Of a stretch of 64,000 nucleotides of DNA, positions 43,765 to 52,270 are shown piece by piece (position 1 is the stretch's first letter; each line of letters starts with the position of its first letter). Location: assembly GCF_947488715.1 (NCBI RefSeq), contig NZ_CANLAG010000001.1, positions 496,001-560,000 of the forward strand, read 5' to 3'. Under the pieces are notes generated by a model, which saw only the letters and a list, made by a program, of their open reading frames with translations, had not been told where the DNA came from and searched no databases. The position numbers were made by a program, and so were the translations under genes. The stretch is from an uncultured Tateyamaria sp. (GTDB lineage: Bacteria; Pseudomonadota; Alphaproteobacteria; Rhodobacterales; Rhodobacteraceae).

Positions 43765-44568
43765 ATGTCCTTTTCGATCAACGGCAAGACGGCCATTGTG
43801 ACCGGCGCAGCGAACGGGATCGGCCTGGCCATCGCGCGCCATTTTGCCGATCGCGGTGCCAATGTGATGTGCGCTGATATGGATGAGAAACGGCTCGCGG
43901 ACGAGCTGGGGGATGTCGCCGAAGAGGGCAATATCCGTTATTTTGCAGGTGATCTGCGCCAGCGTCTGACCATTGCCAATTTGGTGTCCGCAACCATCGA
44001 TGCCTTTGACGAGATCGACATTCTGGTGAACGCGTCCCGTCAGGTGACCGAAACGCAGGCCCTTGATCCGGAGGATGATACCGTTGCCACCCTGTTCGAG
44101 CAGAACGTGATGACGGCGCTGCGGTTGAGCCAGCAGGTGGCGCGGCGGATGATCAAGCAGGGCGAGGGACGGTCGGCGGATGAGAGCATCGGGTCCATCG
44201 TCAATCTTAGCTCGATTGCCGCACACCAGACACGGCCAGAGCTGTTGGGGTATTCGATTGCGTCGGCGGGTTTGGAGCAGATGACGCGGTCCATGGCGCT
44301 GGCGCTGGCGCCGCACCGTATCCGGGTCAATGCGGTCGCCTTTGGCTCTGTGATGTCCGCGTCGCTCAAGTCGTCCATCGGGGACCGTCCCGACTGGCGC
44401 GACGAGATCGAAAACCATACACCGCTGCACCGGATTGCCAGTCCAACGGAATTGGTGGACGCGGTGCAGTTCCTGGCGTCGGATGGGTCGGGGTTCGTGA
44501 CCGGGGACGTGATGACAGTGGATGGCGGGCGCAGCCTGTTGGATCCGGTCGAGGCCCCAGCGCATTAA
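43765..44568 (+). CDS. Short-chain dehydrogenase/reductase-family protein lacking the catalytic Lys
   Basis: A 267-residue classical SDR by fold. The cofactor motif is intact (TGAANGIGLAIARH, about 13-26), as are the catalytic-region Ser (IVNLSSIAAH) and Tyr163. Two hallmarks are changed: NNAG is VNAS (about 91-94), and the YxxxK pair reads Y163-S-I-A-S167, so the catalytic Lys is Ser. The end VTGDVMTVDGGRSL is normal. It may be a pseudo-enzyme or use altered chemistry. It follows the RsmC-like gene by three bases, so the two are probably co-transcribed. Confidence 0.88.
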   Translation: MSFSINGKTAIVTGAANGIGLAIARHFADRGANVMCADMDEKRLADELGDVAEEGNIRYFAGDLRQRLTIANLVSATIDAFDEIDILVNASRQVTETQALDPEDDTVATLFEQNVMTALRLSQQVARRMIKQGEGRSADESIGSIVNLSSIAAHQTRPELLGYSIASAGLEQMTRSMALALAPHRIRVNAVAFGSVMSASLKSSIGDRPDWRDEIENHTPLHRIASPTELVDAVQFLASDGSGFVTGDVMTVDGGRSLLDPVEAPAH

Positions 44569-44627
44569 CGCTTGGCCACGTGGGCAAGGGTGCGCTAGAA
44601 AACTGTCAACCAGACAGGACACTTCGC

Positions 44628-45521
44628 ATGACAGAACAGTTCGACACGCAAAAGGCCCGCGCGGCGGGTTGGTTCCGGCAATTGCGCGATGACATCGTTG
44701 CGGCCTTTGAGGCGTTGGAGGCCTCACATGTCGCGGGTCCGATGTCTGACGACGAGCCCGGTGCGTTCGAAGTGACAGAAACCAAGCGGACATCAGAGGA
44801 CGGATCGGACGCAGGTGGTGGGCTGATGAGCGTGATGCGCGGCGGCCGGGTGTTCGAGAAGGTCGGGGTGAATATTTCGACCGTATACGGGACGCTGGGT
44901 GAGCGGGCGCAGATGGCCATGGCCGCGCGCAAGGGCATCCCCGGCATGAAGGACGACCCGCGGTTCTGGGCGTCGGGCATTTCATTGGTGGCGCATATGC
45001 AAAACCCGCATTGTCCGGCGGTTCACATGAACACGCGGATGTTCTGGACACCGCATGCGTGGTGGTTTGGGGGCGGGTCGGACCTGAACCCGTGCATCGA
45101 GTATGCCGACGACACGGCGCATTTCCACGCCACGCAAAAGGCACATCTGGATCCGCACGGTGCGGATCACTATCCGAAGTTGAAGGCCTGGGCGGATGAG
45201 TATTTCTATATCCCGCACCGCAATCGCGCCCGTGGGGTTGGGGGCATTTTCATGGACGATCTGTGCACCGGTGATTGGGAGAAGGATTTTACCCTGACGC
45301 AGGATATCGGCCGTGCATTTTTGCCTGCCTATGTGCCTTTGGTCGAGAAACGTCGGGTGCAGCCGTGGGATGCGGATCACAAGGATCGGCAGTTGGTGCA
45401 TCGCGGGCTCTATGCTGAGTACAATCTGGTCTATGATCGTGGGACCAAATTTGGTCTTGAAACCGGGCATGACGCCAATGCGGTTCTGATGTCCTTGCCA
45501 CCCTTGGCGAAGTGGCACTAA
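44628..45521 (+). CDS. hemF: Oxygen-dependent coproporphyrinogen III oxidase
   Basis: A 297-residue HemF, which uses O2 to decarboxylate coproporphyrinogen III to protoporphyrinogen IX. Family motifs are SDAGGGLMSVMRGGRVFEKVGVN, PAVHMNTRMF, WWFGGGSDLNP, PHRNRARGVGGIFMDDL and YAEYNLVYDRGTKFGLETG. ATG 44628 has AGGAC seven bases upstream. Two more haem genes (hemC, hemE) lie 2-4 kb away. It converges on the AidB-like gene across palindrome copy C. Confidence 0.96.
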   Translation: MTEQFDTQKARAAGWFRQLRDDIVAAFEALEASHVAGPMSDDEPGAFEVTETKRTSEDGSDAGGGLMSVMRGGRVFEKVGVNISTVYGTLGERAQMAMAARKGIPGMKDDPRFWASGISLVAHMQNPHCPAVHMNTRMFWTPHAWWFGGGSDLNPCIEYADDTAHFHATQKAHLDPHGADHYPKLKAWADEYFYIPHRNRARGVGGIFMDDLCTGDWEKDFTLTQDIGRAFLPAYVPLVEKRRVQPWDADHKDRQLVHRGLYAEYNLVYDRGTKFGLETGHDANAVLMSLPPLAKWH

Positions 45522-45544
45522 GTAGCGATCTTTTTGACATGGAG

Positions 45545-45599
45545 TAGGCCGACGGGCTGGTCTGTTTGCGCAAGCGCAAAGGCGCCCACCCGCCGACCC
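45545..45599. repeat. Intergenic palindrome, copy C (of four)
   Basis: The inner hairpin is TTTGCGC-AA-GCGCAAA (45565-45580), which may also fold with a CAAG tetraloop. The right flank is identical to copy B over 19 bases (45581-45599). The left edge has the consensus TAGGCCG..GGG, although here the flanking gene stops 23 bases earlier. It sits between the convergent hemF and aidB-like genes. Confidence 0.8.
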
Positions 45600-45602
45600 T
45601 TT

Positions 45603-47189
45603 TCAGGGCGAGAAGCTGTTGATCAATGCGGTGGCGTCTATCGTGGTCGCCGTGCCTGCGATCTGGCCCGTGGGTGTCGGCAGGCGAGTGGTGAGAAAGC
45701 CGTTGGTCACGGCCTCTGGTGCGCTGTCCAAAAGCACGGCAGCGGTGAGGAGCAGTGCGGTGCGTTCGGCAAAGGCGCGCGCGTTGGCCTCGTCTGGCAA
45801 ATCGGGCCAGCGGGCGCGGTGGTCGTCGAGCGCCTTGTCGTACATCCGGTCCACACCTCTGGCGGCATTCAGGTGGTTGTCCAAGGCCTGCCTTGCGTCC
45901 TTTTGCTGTGCGAGGGTGCGCAGGATGTCGAGGCAGATCACGTTGCCGGACCCTTCCCAGATGCTGTTGAGCGGGGCCTCTCGGTAGTAGAGGGGCATTG
46001 GGGTGTCTTCGACGTAGCCCATGCCGCCTATGGCTTCCATGCATTCATAGGTGACGCGCGGGCAGAGCTTGTTGTTGAGAAACTTGGCCAGTGCGACGCT
46101 GATGCGTGCCATGGGGTGGGCGTTTGGGTCATCGAAGAGGCCAGCCACGAACAGACCCAGCCGCGTTGCCGCCTGCCAGTCGAGGATGAGATCGGCCAGC
46201 ACGGTGCGCATCAGGGGTTGGTCGATCAGCGTTTTCTGGAATGCGCGCCGGGATGTGGCCCAGTGCATCGCGTGGCTTAATGCGCCGCGCATCAGCCCGG
46301 CGGGGTCCATTGCGGTGTCGAGCCGGGTGTGGTGGACCATGTCGATGATGGTGCGGATGCCCTTGCCCTGTTGTCCAACCTGATAGGCACGTGCGTTGTG
46401 GAATTCGATCTCGGCAGAGGCGTTTGAGGTGTTGCCCAGTTTGTCCTTGAGGCGCATGAGGTGGATGGCATTGCGTTCGTCGTCCATCCAACGCGCCACC
46501 AGAAAGCAGGTGAGCCCCTCGTCTGTTTGCGCAAGGGTCAGGAATCCGTCGGACATTGGCGCGGAGCAGAACCATTTGTGGCCGCGCAGGCGCCAGTGAT
46601 CGCCTTCGGGCTCTGCGGTGGTTGTGTTGGCGCGCACATCCGATCCACCCTGTTTCTCGGTCATCGCCATGCCAAGCGTGGCGGAGGTTTTCTGTGAGAC
46701 TGGCAGCACGCGGGGATCGTATGCGCGTGTGGTCAGCTTGGGGACCCAGGTTTCGGCGAGGGATGGTTCCGTGCGCAGCACTGGCACAGCGGCGTAGGTC
46801 ATGGTCAGGGGGCAGCAGTGCCCCGGTTCAACCTGGCTGGCCATGTAGACCATGGCGGCGTGTGCGCGATGACTGCCGCCGTCCCACGGGTGTGCTGCGT
46901 AGCCGGCGCTTTGGCTGAGTTTCATAAACCTGTGGTAGGCCGGGTGAAAATGCACCTCGTCCAGGCGACGGCCCGCCACGTCGAAGGCGTGCAATTCGGG
47001 CCTGTGGCGATTTGCATCCCGCGCTGCCGCGCGCATGTCGGCCAAGCCCAATGCCGATCCGTAAGAAGAGAGGCTGTCTGGGTCCAGATCACGCAGGATC
47101 GGATCAGTCGCAAACAGGTTTGTGTCGCCCAAGGGGCCGGGTTGGTTATCGACGCTATGGGTTTCGAGGTTGGAGCGGGGTGCAGGCAT
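45603..47189 (-). CDS. Acyl-CoA dehydrogenase family protein, AidB-like
   Basis: A 528-residue flavoprotein matching the AidB branch of acyl-CoA dehydrogenases. It opens THSVDNQPGPLGDTNLFATDP and contains RRLDEVHFHPAYH, GMAMTEKQGGSDVRANTT, LKDKLGNTSNASAEIEF, and the active-site-region YREAPLNSIWEGSGNVICLD, where the Glu of ordinary acyl-CoA dehydrogenases would lie. E. coli AidB is induced by alkylation and binds DNA, though its physiological reaction is unclear. ATG 47189 (MPAPRSN) is chosen over a GTG or TTG further upstream. hemC follows upstream on the same strand 72 bases away. Confidence 0.9.
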   Translation of the reverse strand: MPAPRSNLETHSVDNQPGPLGDTNLFATDPILRDLDPDSLSSYGSALGLADMRAAARDANRHRPELHAFDVAGRRLDEVHFHPAYHRFMKLSQSAGYAAHPWDGGSHRAHAAMVYMASQVEPGHCCPLTMTYAAVPVLRTEPSLAETWVPKLTTRAYDPRVLPVSQKTSATLGMAMTEKQGGSDVRANTTTAEPEGDHWRLRGHKWFCSAPMSDGFLTLAQTDEGLTCFLVARWMDDERNAIHLMRLKDKLGNTSNASAEIEFHNARAYQVGQQGKGIRTIIDMVHHTRLDTAMDPAGLMRGALSHAMHWATSRRAFQKTLIDQPLMRTVLADLILDWQAATRLGLFVAGLFDDPNAHPMARISVALAKFLNNKLCPRVTYECMEAIGGMGYVEDTPMPLYYREAPLNSIWEGSGNVICLDILRTLAQQKDARQALDNHLNAARGVDRMYDKALDDHRARWPDLPDEANARAFAERTALLLTAAVLLDSAPEAVTNGFLTTRLPTPTGQIAGTATTIDATALINSFSP

Positions 47190-47261
47190 GCCCCAATCGT
47201 GGGCGCAGCATGCCGCGCCGGTCAAGGGTGTCGTTGCATGCGCTCTGGTGGCGCCATGCGG

Positions 47262-48218
47262 TCAATGCCAGTCGAAAAACCCGGACCCGGCTGTGCGCAG
47301 CAACTCTTGTGCCAGGTCAACGCCCATGGCTGGTCCGTCCGTAACGGGGCCGGTGCGTGCGCCGCTCAGGGCCTGTGACCCGTCTGGGCGCAGCACCTCG
47401 CCTGTCAAGGTCAGTGTCGTGCCGTCGAGTGTCGCAAGCCCGGCAAGAGGCGTCTCGCAAGAGCCGTCCAGGGTAAAGAGAAACTGCCTTTCGGCGGCCA
47501 GTCGTTGCCCGGTTTCGTCGTGATGAATTGCGGCCAGCAGGTCGGCGGTGTTGCTGTCGTCAATGCGGCGTTCGATGCCGATGGCACCTTGGGCAATGGC
47601 GGGCAGCATATCGTTGGGGTCAACGGGTGTCGCCGGGACGTCGTTCATGTCCAGACGGTTCAGCCCGGCGCAGGCCAAAAACGTGCAATCGGCCACGCCG
47701 TCGCCCAGTTTCTTGAGCCGTGTCTGCACGTTGCCACGAAACTCCACGACGTTCAGATCGGAGCGTTTGTGCAATAGCTGTGCGCGCCGCCGCAGAGACG
47801 ATGTGCCGACCGTGGCGCCTGAGGGCAGGTCATGCAGGCTGGTCAGGTTGGGCGAGACAAAGGCGTCACGCACATCTTCGCGGGGCAGGTACGTGTCGAG
47901 GATCAGGCCGTCGGGCTGGACAGTCGGCATATCCTTCATCGAGTGTACGGCGATGTCGATCTTGGCGTTCAGCAGATCATCTTCGATCTCGCGTGTGAAC
48001 AGCCCCTTGTTGCCGATCTCTTTGAGCGGTCGGTCCGCAGCGATCATGGAACGGTCGTCGCCGGTCACCTTGATCACGACTATTTCAAACGCTTCGGGGG
48101 GCACGTCAAACGCCGCGCTGAGGCGCGCGCGTGTTTCGTAAGCCTGTGCCAGAGCCAGGGGAGAACCGCGTGTGCCGATGCGCAGCGGTGCGGAAGGGGT
48201 AGGAAGTCGCACTGTCAT
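47262..48218 (-). CDS. hemC: Hydroxymethylbilane synthase (porphobilinogen deaminase)
   Basis: A 318-residue enzyme that joins four porphobilinogens into hydroxymethylbilane. It has the N-terminal RIGTRGSPLALAQA, the catalytic VHSMKDMPT, the Arg-rich GTSSLRRRAQLL and RGNVQTRL, and the dipyrromethane-cofactor Cys in LDGSCETPLAG. ATG 48218 is preferred to the in-frame extension, which would overlap hemE. It diverges from hemE across 67 bases, so the two haem genes probably share control. Confidence 0.96.
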   Translation of the reverse strand: MTVRLPTPSAPLRIGTRGSPLALAQAYETRARLSAAFDVPPEAFEIVVIKVTGDDRSMIAADRPLKEIGNKGLFTREIEDDLLNAKIDIAVHSMKDMPTVQPDGLILDTYLPREDVRDAFVSPNLTSLHDLPSGATVGTSSLRRRAQLLHKRSDLNVVEFRGNVQTRLKKLGDGVADCTFLACAGLNRLDMNDVPATPVDPNDMLPAIAQGAIGIERRIDDSNTADLLAAIHHDETGQRLAAERQFLFTLDGSCETPLAGLATLDGTTLTLTGEVLRPDGSQALSGARTGPVTDGPAMGVDLAQELLRTAGSGFFDWH

Positions 48219-48285
48219 GGGTTTATCTTTTAGGTGTGTCAACTTATCCTGACAACTGGAAACGGCAAAACAAAAGGCAAGCGCG
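48219..48285. promoter_or_regulatory. hemC/hemE divergent promoter region
   Basis: A 67-base region holds direct repeats TGTCAAC (48237-48243) and TGACAAC (48250-48256), 13 bp apart. On the minus strand, TTGTCA with a 17-base spacer to TAAAAG gives a plausible promoter for hemC overlapping both repeats. The repeats are candidates for a shared haem or redox regulator site. Confidence 0.4.
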
Positions 48286-49329
48286 ATGAAAGATGGCGGA
48301 ACCGGCAAGACGATTTTGCGGGCATTGGCAGGTGAGACGCTGCCGACGCCTCCGATCTGGATGATGCGTCAGGCGGGGCGTTACCTGCCGGAATATCGCG
48401 CGACGCGCGCGCAGGCGGGCGATTTTCTGTCGTTGTGCTACAACCCCGAACTGGCCGCCGAGGTCACGTTGCAGCCCATTCGGCGGTACGGGTTTGATGC
48501 GGCGATTCTCTTTGCCGACATTTTGCTGGTCCCACAGGCGCTGGGCGCGGATTTGTGGTTTGTGACCGGTGAAGGGCCGCGTTTGTCGACGATCACGGAT
48601 CAGGCGGGTGTGGATGCGCTGAAACCTGTCGATGCGATCCACGAGACACTGAACCCGATTTACGAGACGGTGCGGATTTTGCGGCGCGAGTTGCCCGAAG
48701 AGACAACCCTGATTGGATTTGCGGGCGCGCCGTGGACTGTCGCGACATATATGATTGCCGGACGTGGCACACCGGATCAGGGGCCTGCGCATGCCTTTAT
48801 GCAGGGCAATGTGGCCGCGTTCGAGGCGTTGTTGGCGCAGATCACTGCCGCCACCATCGAATATCTCGCGGCACAGATCGAGGCGGGTGCCGAAGTGGTC
48901 AAGATTTTTGACAGTTGGGCAGGGTCGCTCAAGGGTGCGGCGTTCCAGAAATATGCAGTCGCCCCTTGTGCCGAGATCACGGCGGCCATCAAGGCACGGT
49001 ATCCACACATCCCGGTCATCGGTTTTCCGCGCGAGGCAGGCGATGGGTATATCGGGTTCCATGCTGCGACCGGCGTTGACTGTGTGGCCCTCGACAACTC
49101 GATCAGTCCCGAATGGGGGGCGTCACATGTTCAGACAGGTGGCTGCGTGCAGGGCAACCTGGCATCATCGCATATGGTCACGGGCGGTCAGCCCTTGATC
49201 GATGAGGCGCGTGCGATTGTTCAGGCGTTTTCCAAGGGGCCGCATATCTTCAATCTGGGTCACGGAATCACCCCAGATGCGGACCCGGAGAACGTGGCGC
49301 TGATGATTGAGACGGTTCGGAACGGCTAA
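48286..49329 (+). CDS. hemE: Uroporphyrinogen decarboxylase
   Basis: A 347-residue cytosolic enzyme that decarboxylates uroporphyrinogen III to coproporphyrinogen III. Signature motifs are [17 protein letters not shown] (about 24-40, substrate-binding Arg residues), [15 protein letters not shown] with the catalytic Asp region, [14 protein letters not shown], and the C-terminal FNLGHGI. AAGG eight bases upstream supports ATG 48286. Confidence 0.97.
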   Translation: MKDGGTGKTILRALAGETLPTPPIWMMRQAGRYLPEYRATRAQAGDFLSLCYNPELAAEVTLQPIRRYGFDAAILFADILLVPQALGADLWFVTGEGPRLSTITDQAGVDALKPVDAIHETLNPIYETVRILRRELPEETTLIGFAGAPWTVATYMIAGRGTPDQGPAHAFMQGNVAAFEALLAQITAATIEYLAAQIEAGAEVVKIFDSWAGSLKGAAFQKYAVAPCAEITAAIKARYPHIPVIGFPREAGDGYIGFHAATGVDCVALDNSISPEWGASHVQTGGCVQGNLASSHMVTGGQPLIDEARAIVQAFSKGPHIFNLGHGITPDADPENVALMIETVRNG

Positions 49330-49382
49330 GACTGATTTCGGCCTTGACGATTCTCAGGCCCTGTCATAGGTCACGCCTCCAT

Positions 49383-49459
49383 GGCGCGGTAGCTCAGTTG
49401 GTTAGAGCGATCGACTCATAATCGATAGGTCGGGAGTTCAAGTCTCCCCCACGCCACCA
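49383..49459 (+). tRNA. tRNA with CAT anticodon (tRNA-Met elongator, or tRNA-Ile2)
   Basis: A 77-base cloverleaf with encoded CCA. The D-arm is GCTC-AGTTGGTTA-GAGC, the anticodon stem is ATCGA/TCGAT with loop CTCATAA (anticodon CAT), and the T-arm is GGGAG-TTCAAGT-CTCCC. The normal Watson-Crick 1-72 pair (G-C) excludes a typical initiator. The acceptor stem has one C-A mismatch (fifth base C with A51, that is 49387 with 49451). Met elongator and lysidine-modified Ile2 share this anticodon and cannot be separated with confidence here. Confidence 0.93.
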
Positions 49460-49578
49460 TAGCCTTCCTTACTGTTTGCTTTACCCCGCTGAGCGGATAG
49501 CCCGACGCGTTCGCCTGAAGACTAGAGACACTGCCAGTGCGCTTTGACCGTGTGGATCGCGTATCGTGGTGGCGAGAA

Positions 49579-49595
49579 GGGCGGAGTGTCCGCCC
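49579..49595. terminator. Short GC hairpin between the tRNA and the convergent SnoaL-like gene
   Basis: GGGCGGA-GTG-TCCGCCC, a 7-bp stem with a three-base loop, lies 14 bases beyond the end of the SnoaL-like gene. No long T-run follows on either strand, so terminator activity is uncertain. The rest of 49460-49578 shows nothing recognisable. Confidence 0.4.
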
Positions 49596-49608
49596 GTCTC
49601 GTCTCTGA

Positions 49609-50022
49609 TCAGGCCCAGCCAAGCTGTGCAAGTGCGTGGCCGTCGTTCCAGATCTTGGTCATATGCGCGATTTTTCCGCCCGCGAATTCCATCGCATAGA
49701 CATAGTCCGATGCCACCGTGGCACCCGTCGCTGGGACAGGACCGCCCGGCCCGGTTTGCGTGCCGTGAAACACCGCGAATGCCAGAACGACGCCCCGGTC
49801 TTCGTCGGTTGCGAAGCCTTTCAACTCATAGCGGCCATCGGGAACGGGTGTCAGCAGGCCTTTCATCCATTCGGCGTAGGCCGCCAACGTGTGTGTGTCT
49901 GCAAGCGCGCCTGACTGGCAGGAAAAGCTGGCGTCTGCGGTGCAATGCGCGGCGCATGCGTCCCACCCCTGACCGGTTTCGCAGGCTTCGAAAAACGCAT
50001 GTGCGGTGTCTGTCATCGTCAT
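49609..50022 (-). CDS. SnoaL/NTF2-like small protein
   Basis: A 137-residue protein with the cone-shaped NTF2/SnoaL pattern: an N-terminal helix (AHAFFEACETGQGWDACAAHC), TADASFSCQSG, YAEWMKGLL, a central strand set including VVLAFAVFHGTQ and DYVYAMEFAGGKIAHMTKIWND. Such proteins are ketosteroid-isomerase-like enzymes or ligand binders; no catalytic assignment is possible. ATG 50022 is chosen because AAGGAG lies upstream. It diverges from the LuxR-GAF-cyclase gene. Confidence 0.8.
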   Translation of the reverse strand: MTMTDTAHAFFEACETGQGWDACAAHCTADASFSCQSGALADTHTLAAYAEWMKGLLTPVPDGRYELKGFATDEDRGVVLAFAVFHGTQTGPGGPVPATGATVASDYVYAMEFAGGKIAHMTKIWNDGHALAQLGWA

Positions 50023-50146
50023 ACTGTCGTCTCCTTGGATTTGGCACCGGGGCCAACCCCCATCGTGCTGTGTGTTCAAGCTACGGATGGCTATGGGGCC
50101 GGGGTATCGTTCAAATGAACCAGTTGATGCAGGAGGCGTGTAGGGT

Positions 50147-52237
50147 ATGGTTCACCTGTATTTGCCCGAGGTTATTATGTCGGACGCGGCGTCCAGTGTT
50201 GAACCACTGTCCAAAAGAGAGGCGGAGGTGGCTGCCGCTTATGCGGACGGTGCCAGTTACAAGGTCATTGCACGTGATCTGGGCATTTCGCCAACAACTG
50301 TGCGGTCTCACCTGCGCACCGTGTATGGCAAGCTGAACGTCACATCGAAAATCGCGTTGGCGCAGGCCTTGGCTGATCCTCATGCGCCTTCGGATGTGGC
50401 GTCAGATACGTCCGGCCTGTTGGCGGACCTTGCGCTAGAGCTGGACGAGGCCATGCGCCGCGAGCGTGCGATGACCCGTGTTTTGCGGATCGTGAATGAG
50501 AGCAGCGGCAACCTCGATGACGTGATCGACGAGGTGTTGGAACAGGCGCTTGAAATCTGCGAAGCGGAATTTGGCATCCTGATGGAGCATCATGGGGATT
50601 TCACGTTCACCGAAATGCGGTCCAGCAACATCAGCGTGCCGTTTTCGGATTGGCTGTCGGCGCAGGGCGCCTTCAATCCGGGGGCTGACACCGCCGTGGG
50701 CCGCGCAGCCAGAACGCTGAAGCCTGTCAGCATCGCAGATGTGAGCGCCGAAGACGTCGCGTACGACGACAACCCGCTGCGTTTTGCCACCGTCACCTAT
50801 GGCCGCGCCCGGTCACTGGCTGCGATTCCGATGACGGCGGGAGGGCGCTTGATCGGGGTTTTTAGCGTGTACCGGACCCGTGTGCATCCGTTCAACGACC
50901 GGAGCCTGGAACTGGCCCAAGCCTTTGCGGATCAGGCTGCCATCGCGATCAAGAACTCGCAACACATCAAGGACATGGAGGCGCGGCTGGACCGTGCCGC
51001 GGCCACGCATGAAATTCTGGAGGCGATCAGCAACACGAGCGATGATGAAACGCCGGTCTTTGATGCCATCCTGGGCAATGCGCGCAAGCTGTGTGATGCC
51101 CCGTTTGCGGCGTTGATACTGGCCCGGCCGGGGGACGAAATCCAAGCGATGATCGCGCATCATGGCGCGCTGAAAAGCACCGAAGACTATTATGCCGAGG
51201 GAAGGGTGCCGATGGACCCGGACAAGTCCTTTGCCGCGCGTGCGATCACCGAAAAACGCCCCGTGCATCTGCACAATATGATGGACACGGATCAATACCG
51301 GGCCGGTGTTCCCAATGTCGTGGAACTGTGCGACGTCCAAGGTATCCGCACGAACCTGTTTGTGCCGCTTGTGCGGGATGGTGAGGGGATCGGATGTTTC
51401 GTGATTTTCCGGCACGAAGTCAGACCGTATAGCGATGAGCAAATCGCACTCGTGGAAACCTTTGCCACACAGGCGGTCATTGCTCTGGAAAACGTCCGCC
51501 AGTTTCGGGCGTTGCAAGCCCGCACGCGTGAAGTTCAGGAATTGAACGCCTCGCTTGAGGCAAAAGTTGACGAACAGATCGTTGAAATCGAACGGATGGG
51601 GCGGCTCAAGCGGTTTTTACCACCTGCCGTGGCGGATCGGGTTGTGTCCTCTGGATCGGAAACGATGCTGCAAAGCCACCGCGCGCTGTTGGGTGTTCTG
51701 TTTTGCGACATTCAGGGGTTTACCGCCTTTTGCGAGACAGCGGAGCCGGAAGAGACAATCGAGGTGCTGCAGACCTACCACGAAGAGATGGGCAAACTGA
51801 TCAACCTGCACGGGGCTGGCGTGGACCTGCGAATGGGGAACGGTATCATGGTCCTGTTCAATGATCCGATCCCCTGCGACGATCCGGCGGGCGACGCCGT
51901 GCGACTGGCCATTGCCATGCGCGCGCGGATGGGCGAGCTGTGCGCGGGTTGGAAACGTCTGGGCCACCGTCTCGGGTTTGGGGTGGGCGTTTCGCTTGGC
52001 TATGCGACGGTAGGCCTTGTGGGGTCAGAGGGGCGGTTCGATTACACCGCATCCGGGACGGCAATCAATCTCGCGTCGCGTCTGTGCGACGCGGCGGATG
52101 ATGGTGAAATCCTGCTGAGCACGCGGGCGGGTATTGCGGTCGAGGATGACTTTGACATCGAGAGCCGGGGGGAACTGAACCTCACGGGCATGCGGGAACC
52201 CATAGAAGTCTTCAGACTGGTGCACGACGCGGTATGA
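50147..52237 (+). CDS. LuxR-type HTH, two GAF domains and class III nucleotide cyclase in one protein
   Basis: A 696-residue cytosolic signalling fusion. The N-terminus is a LuxR/GerE helix-turn-helix (about 20-75: LSKREAEVAAAYADGASYKVIARDLGISPTTVRSHLRTVYGKL). Two GAF domains follow (about 110-270 and 285-455), then a coiled coil and a class III cyclase domain (about 515-690). The first metal Asp is D521 (LFCDIQGFTAF). The second, expected 44 residues on, is Asn565 (RMGNGIMVLFNDP). The transition-state Asn641 and Arg645 (INLASRL) are kept. It may be inactive, weak or metal-altered. The start is ATG 50147 (AGGAGG upstream) or 50177. Confidence 0.87.
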   Translation: MVHLYLPEVIMSDAASSVEPLSKREAEVAAAYADGASYKVIARDLGISPTTVRSHLRTVYGKLNVTSKIALAQALADPHAPSDVASDTSGLLADLALELDEAMRRERAMTRVLRIVNESSGNLDDVIDEVLEQALEICEAEFGILMEHHGDFTFTEMRSSNISVPFSDWLSAQGAFNPGADTAVGRAARTLKPVSIADVSAEDVAYDDNPLRFATVTYGRARSLAAIPMTAGGRLIGVFSVYRTRVHPFNDRSLELAQAFADQAAIAIKNSQHIKDMEARLDRAAATHEILEAISNTSDDETPVFDAILGNARKLCDAPFAALILARPGDEIQAMIAHHGALKSTEDYYAEGRVPMDPDKSFAARAITEKRPVHLHNMMDTDQYRAGVPNVVELCDVQGIRTNLFVPLVRDGEGIGCFVIFRHEVRPYSDEQIALVETFATQAVIALENVRQFRALQARTREVQELNASLEAKVDEQIVEIERMGRLKRFLPPAVADRVVSSGSETMLQSHRALLGVLFCDIQGFTAFCETAEPEETIEVLQTYHEEMGKLINLHGAGVDLRMGNGIMVLFNDPIPCDDPAGDAVRLAIAMRARMGELCAGWKRLGHRLGFGVGVSLGYATVGLVGSEGRFDYTASGTAINLASRLCDAADDGEILLSTRAGIAVEDDFDIESRGELNLTGMREPIEVFRLVHDAV

Positions 52238-52270
52238 TCTTGCTGCGGGGCCAAGCACCAAGGCGCCCGG

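Noticed and set aside
42976-45144. A 722-codon open frame on the minus strand
   Set aside because: It is antisense to the RsmC-like, SDR and hemF genes, has no domain-like sequence, and is rich in Arg/Pro/His/Gly as expected from the complementary frame of GC-rich coding DNA.
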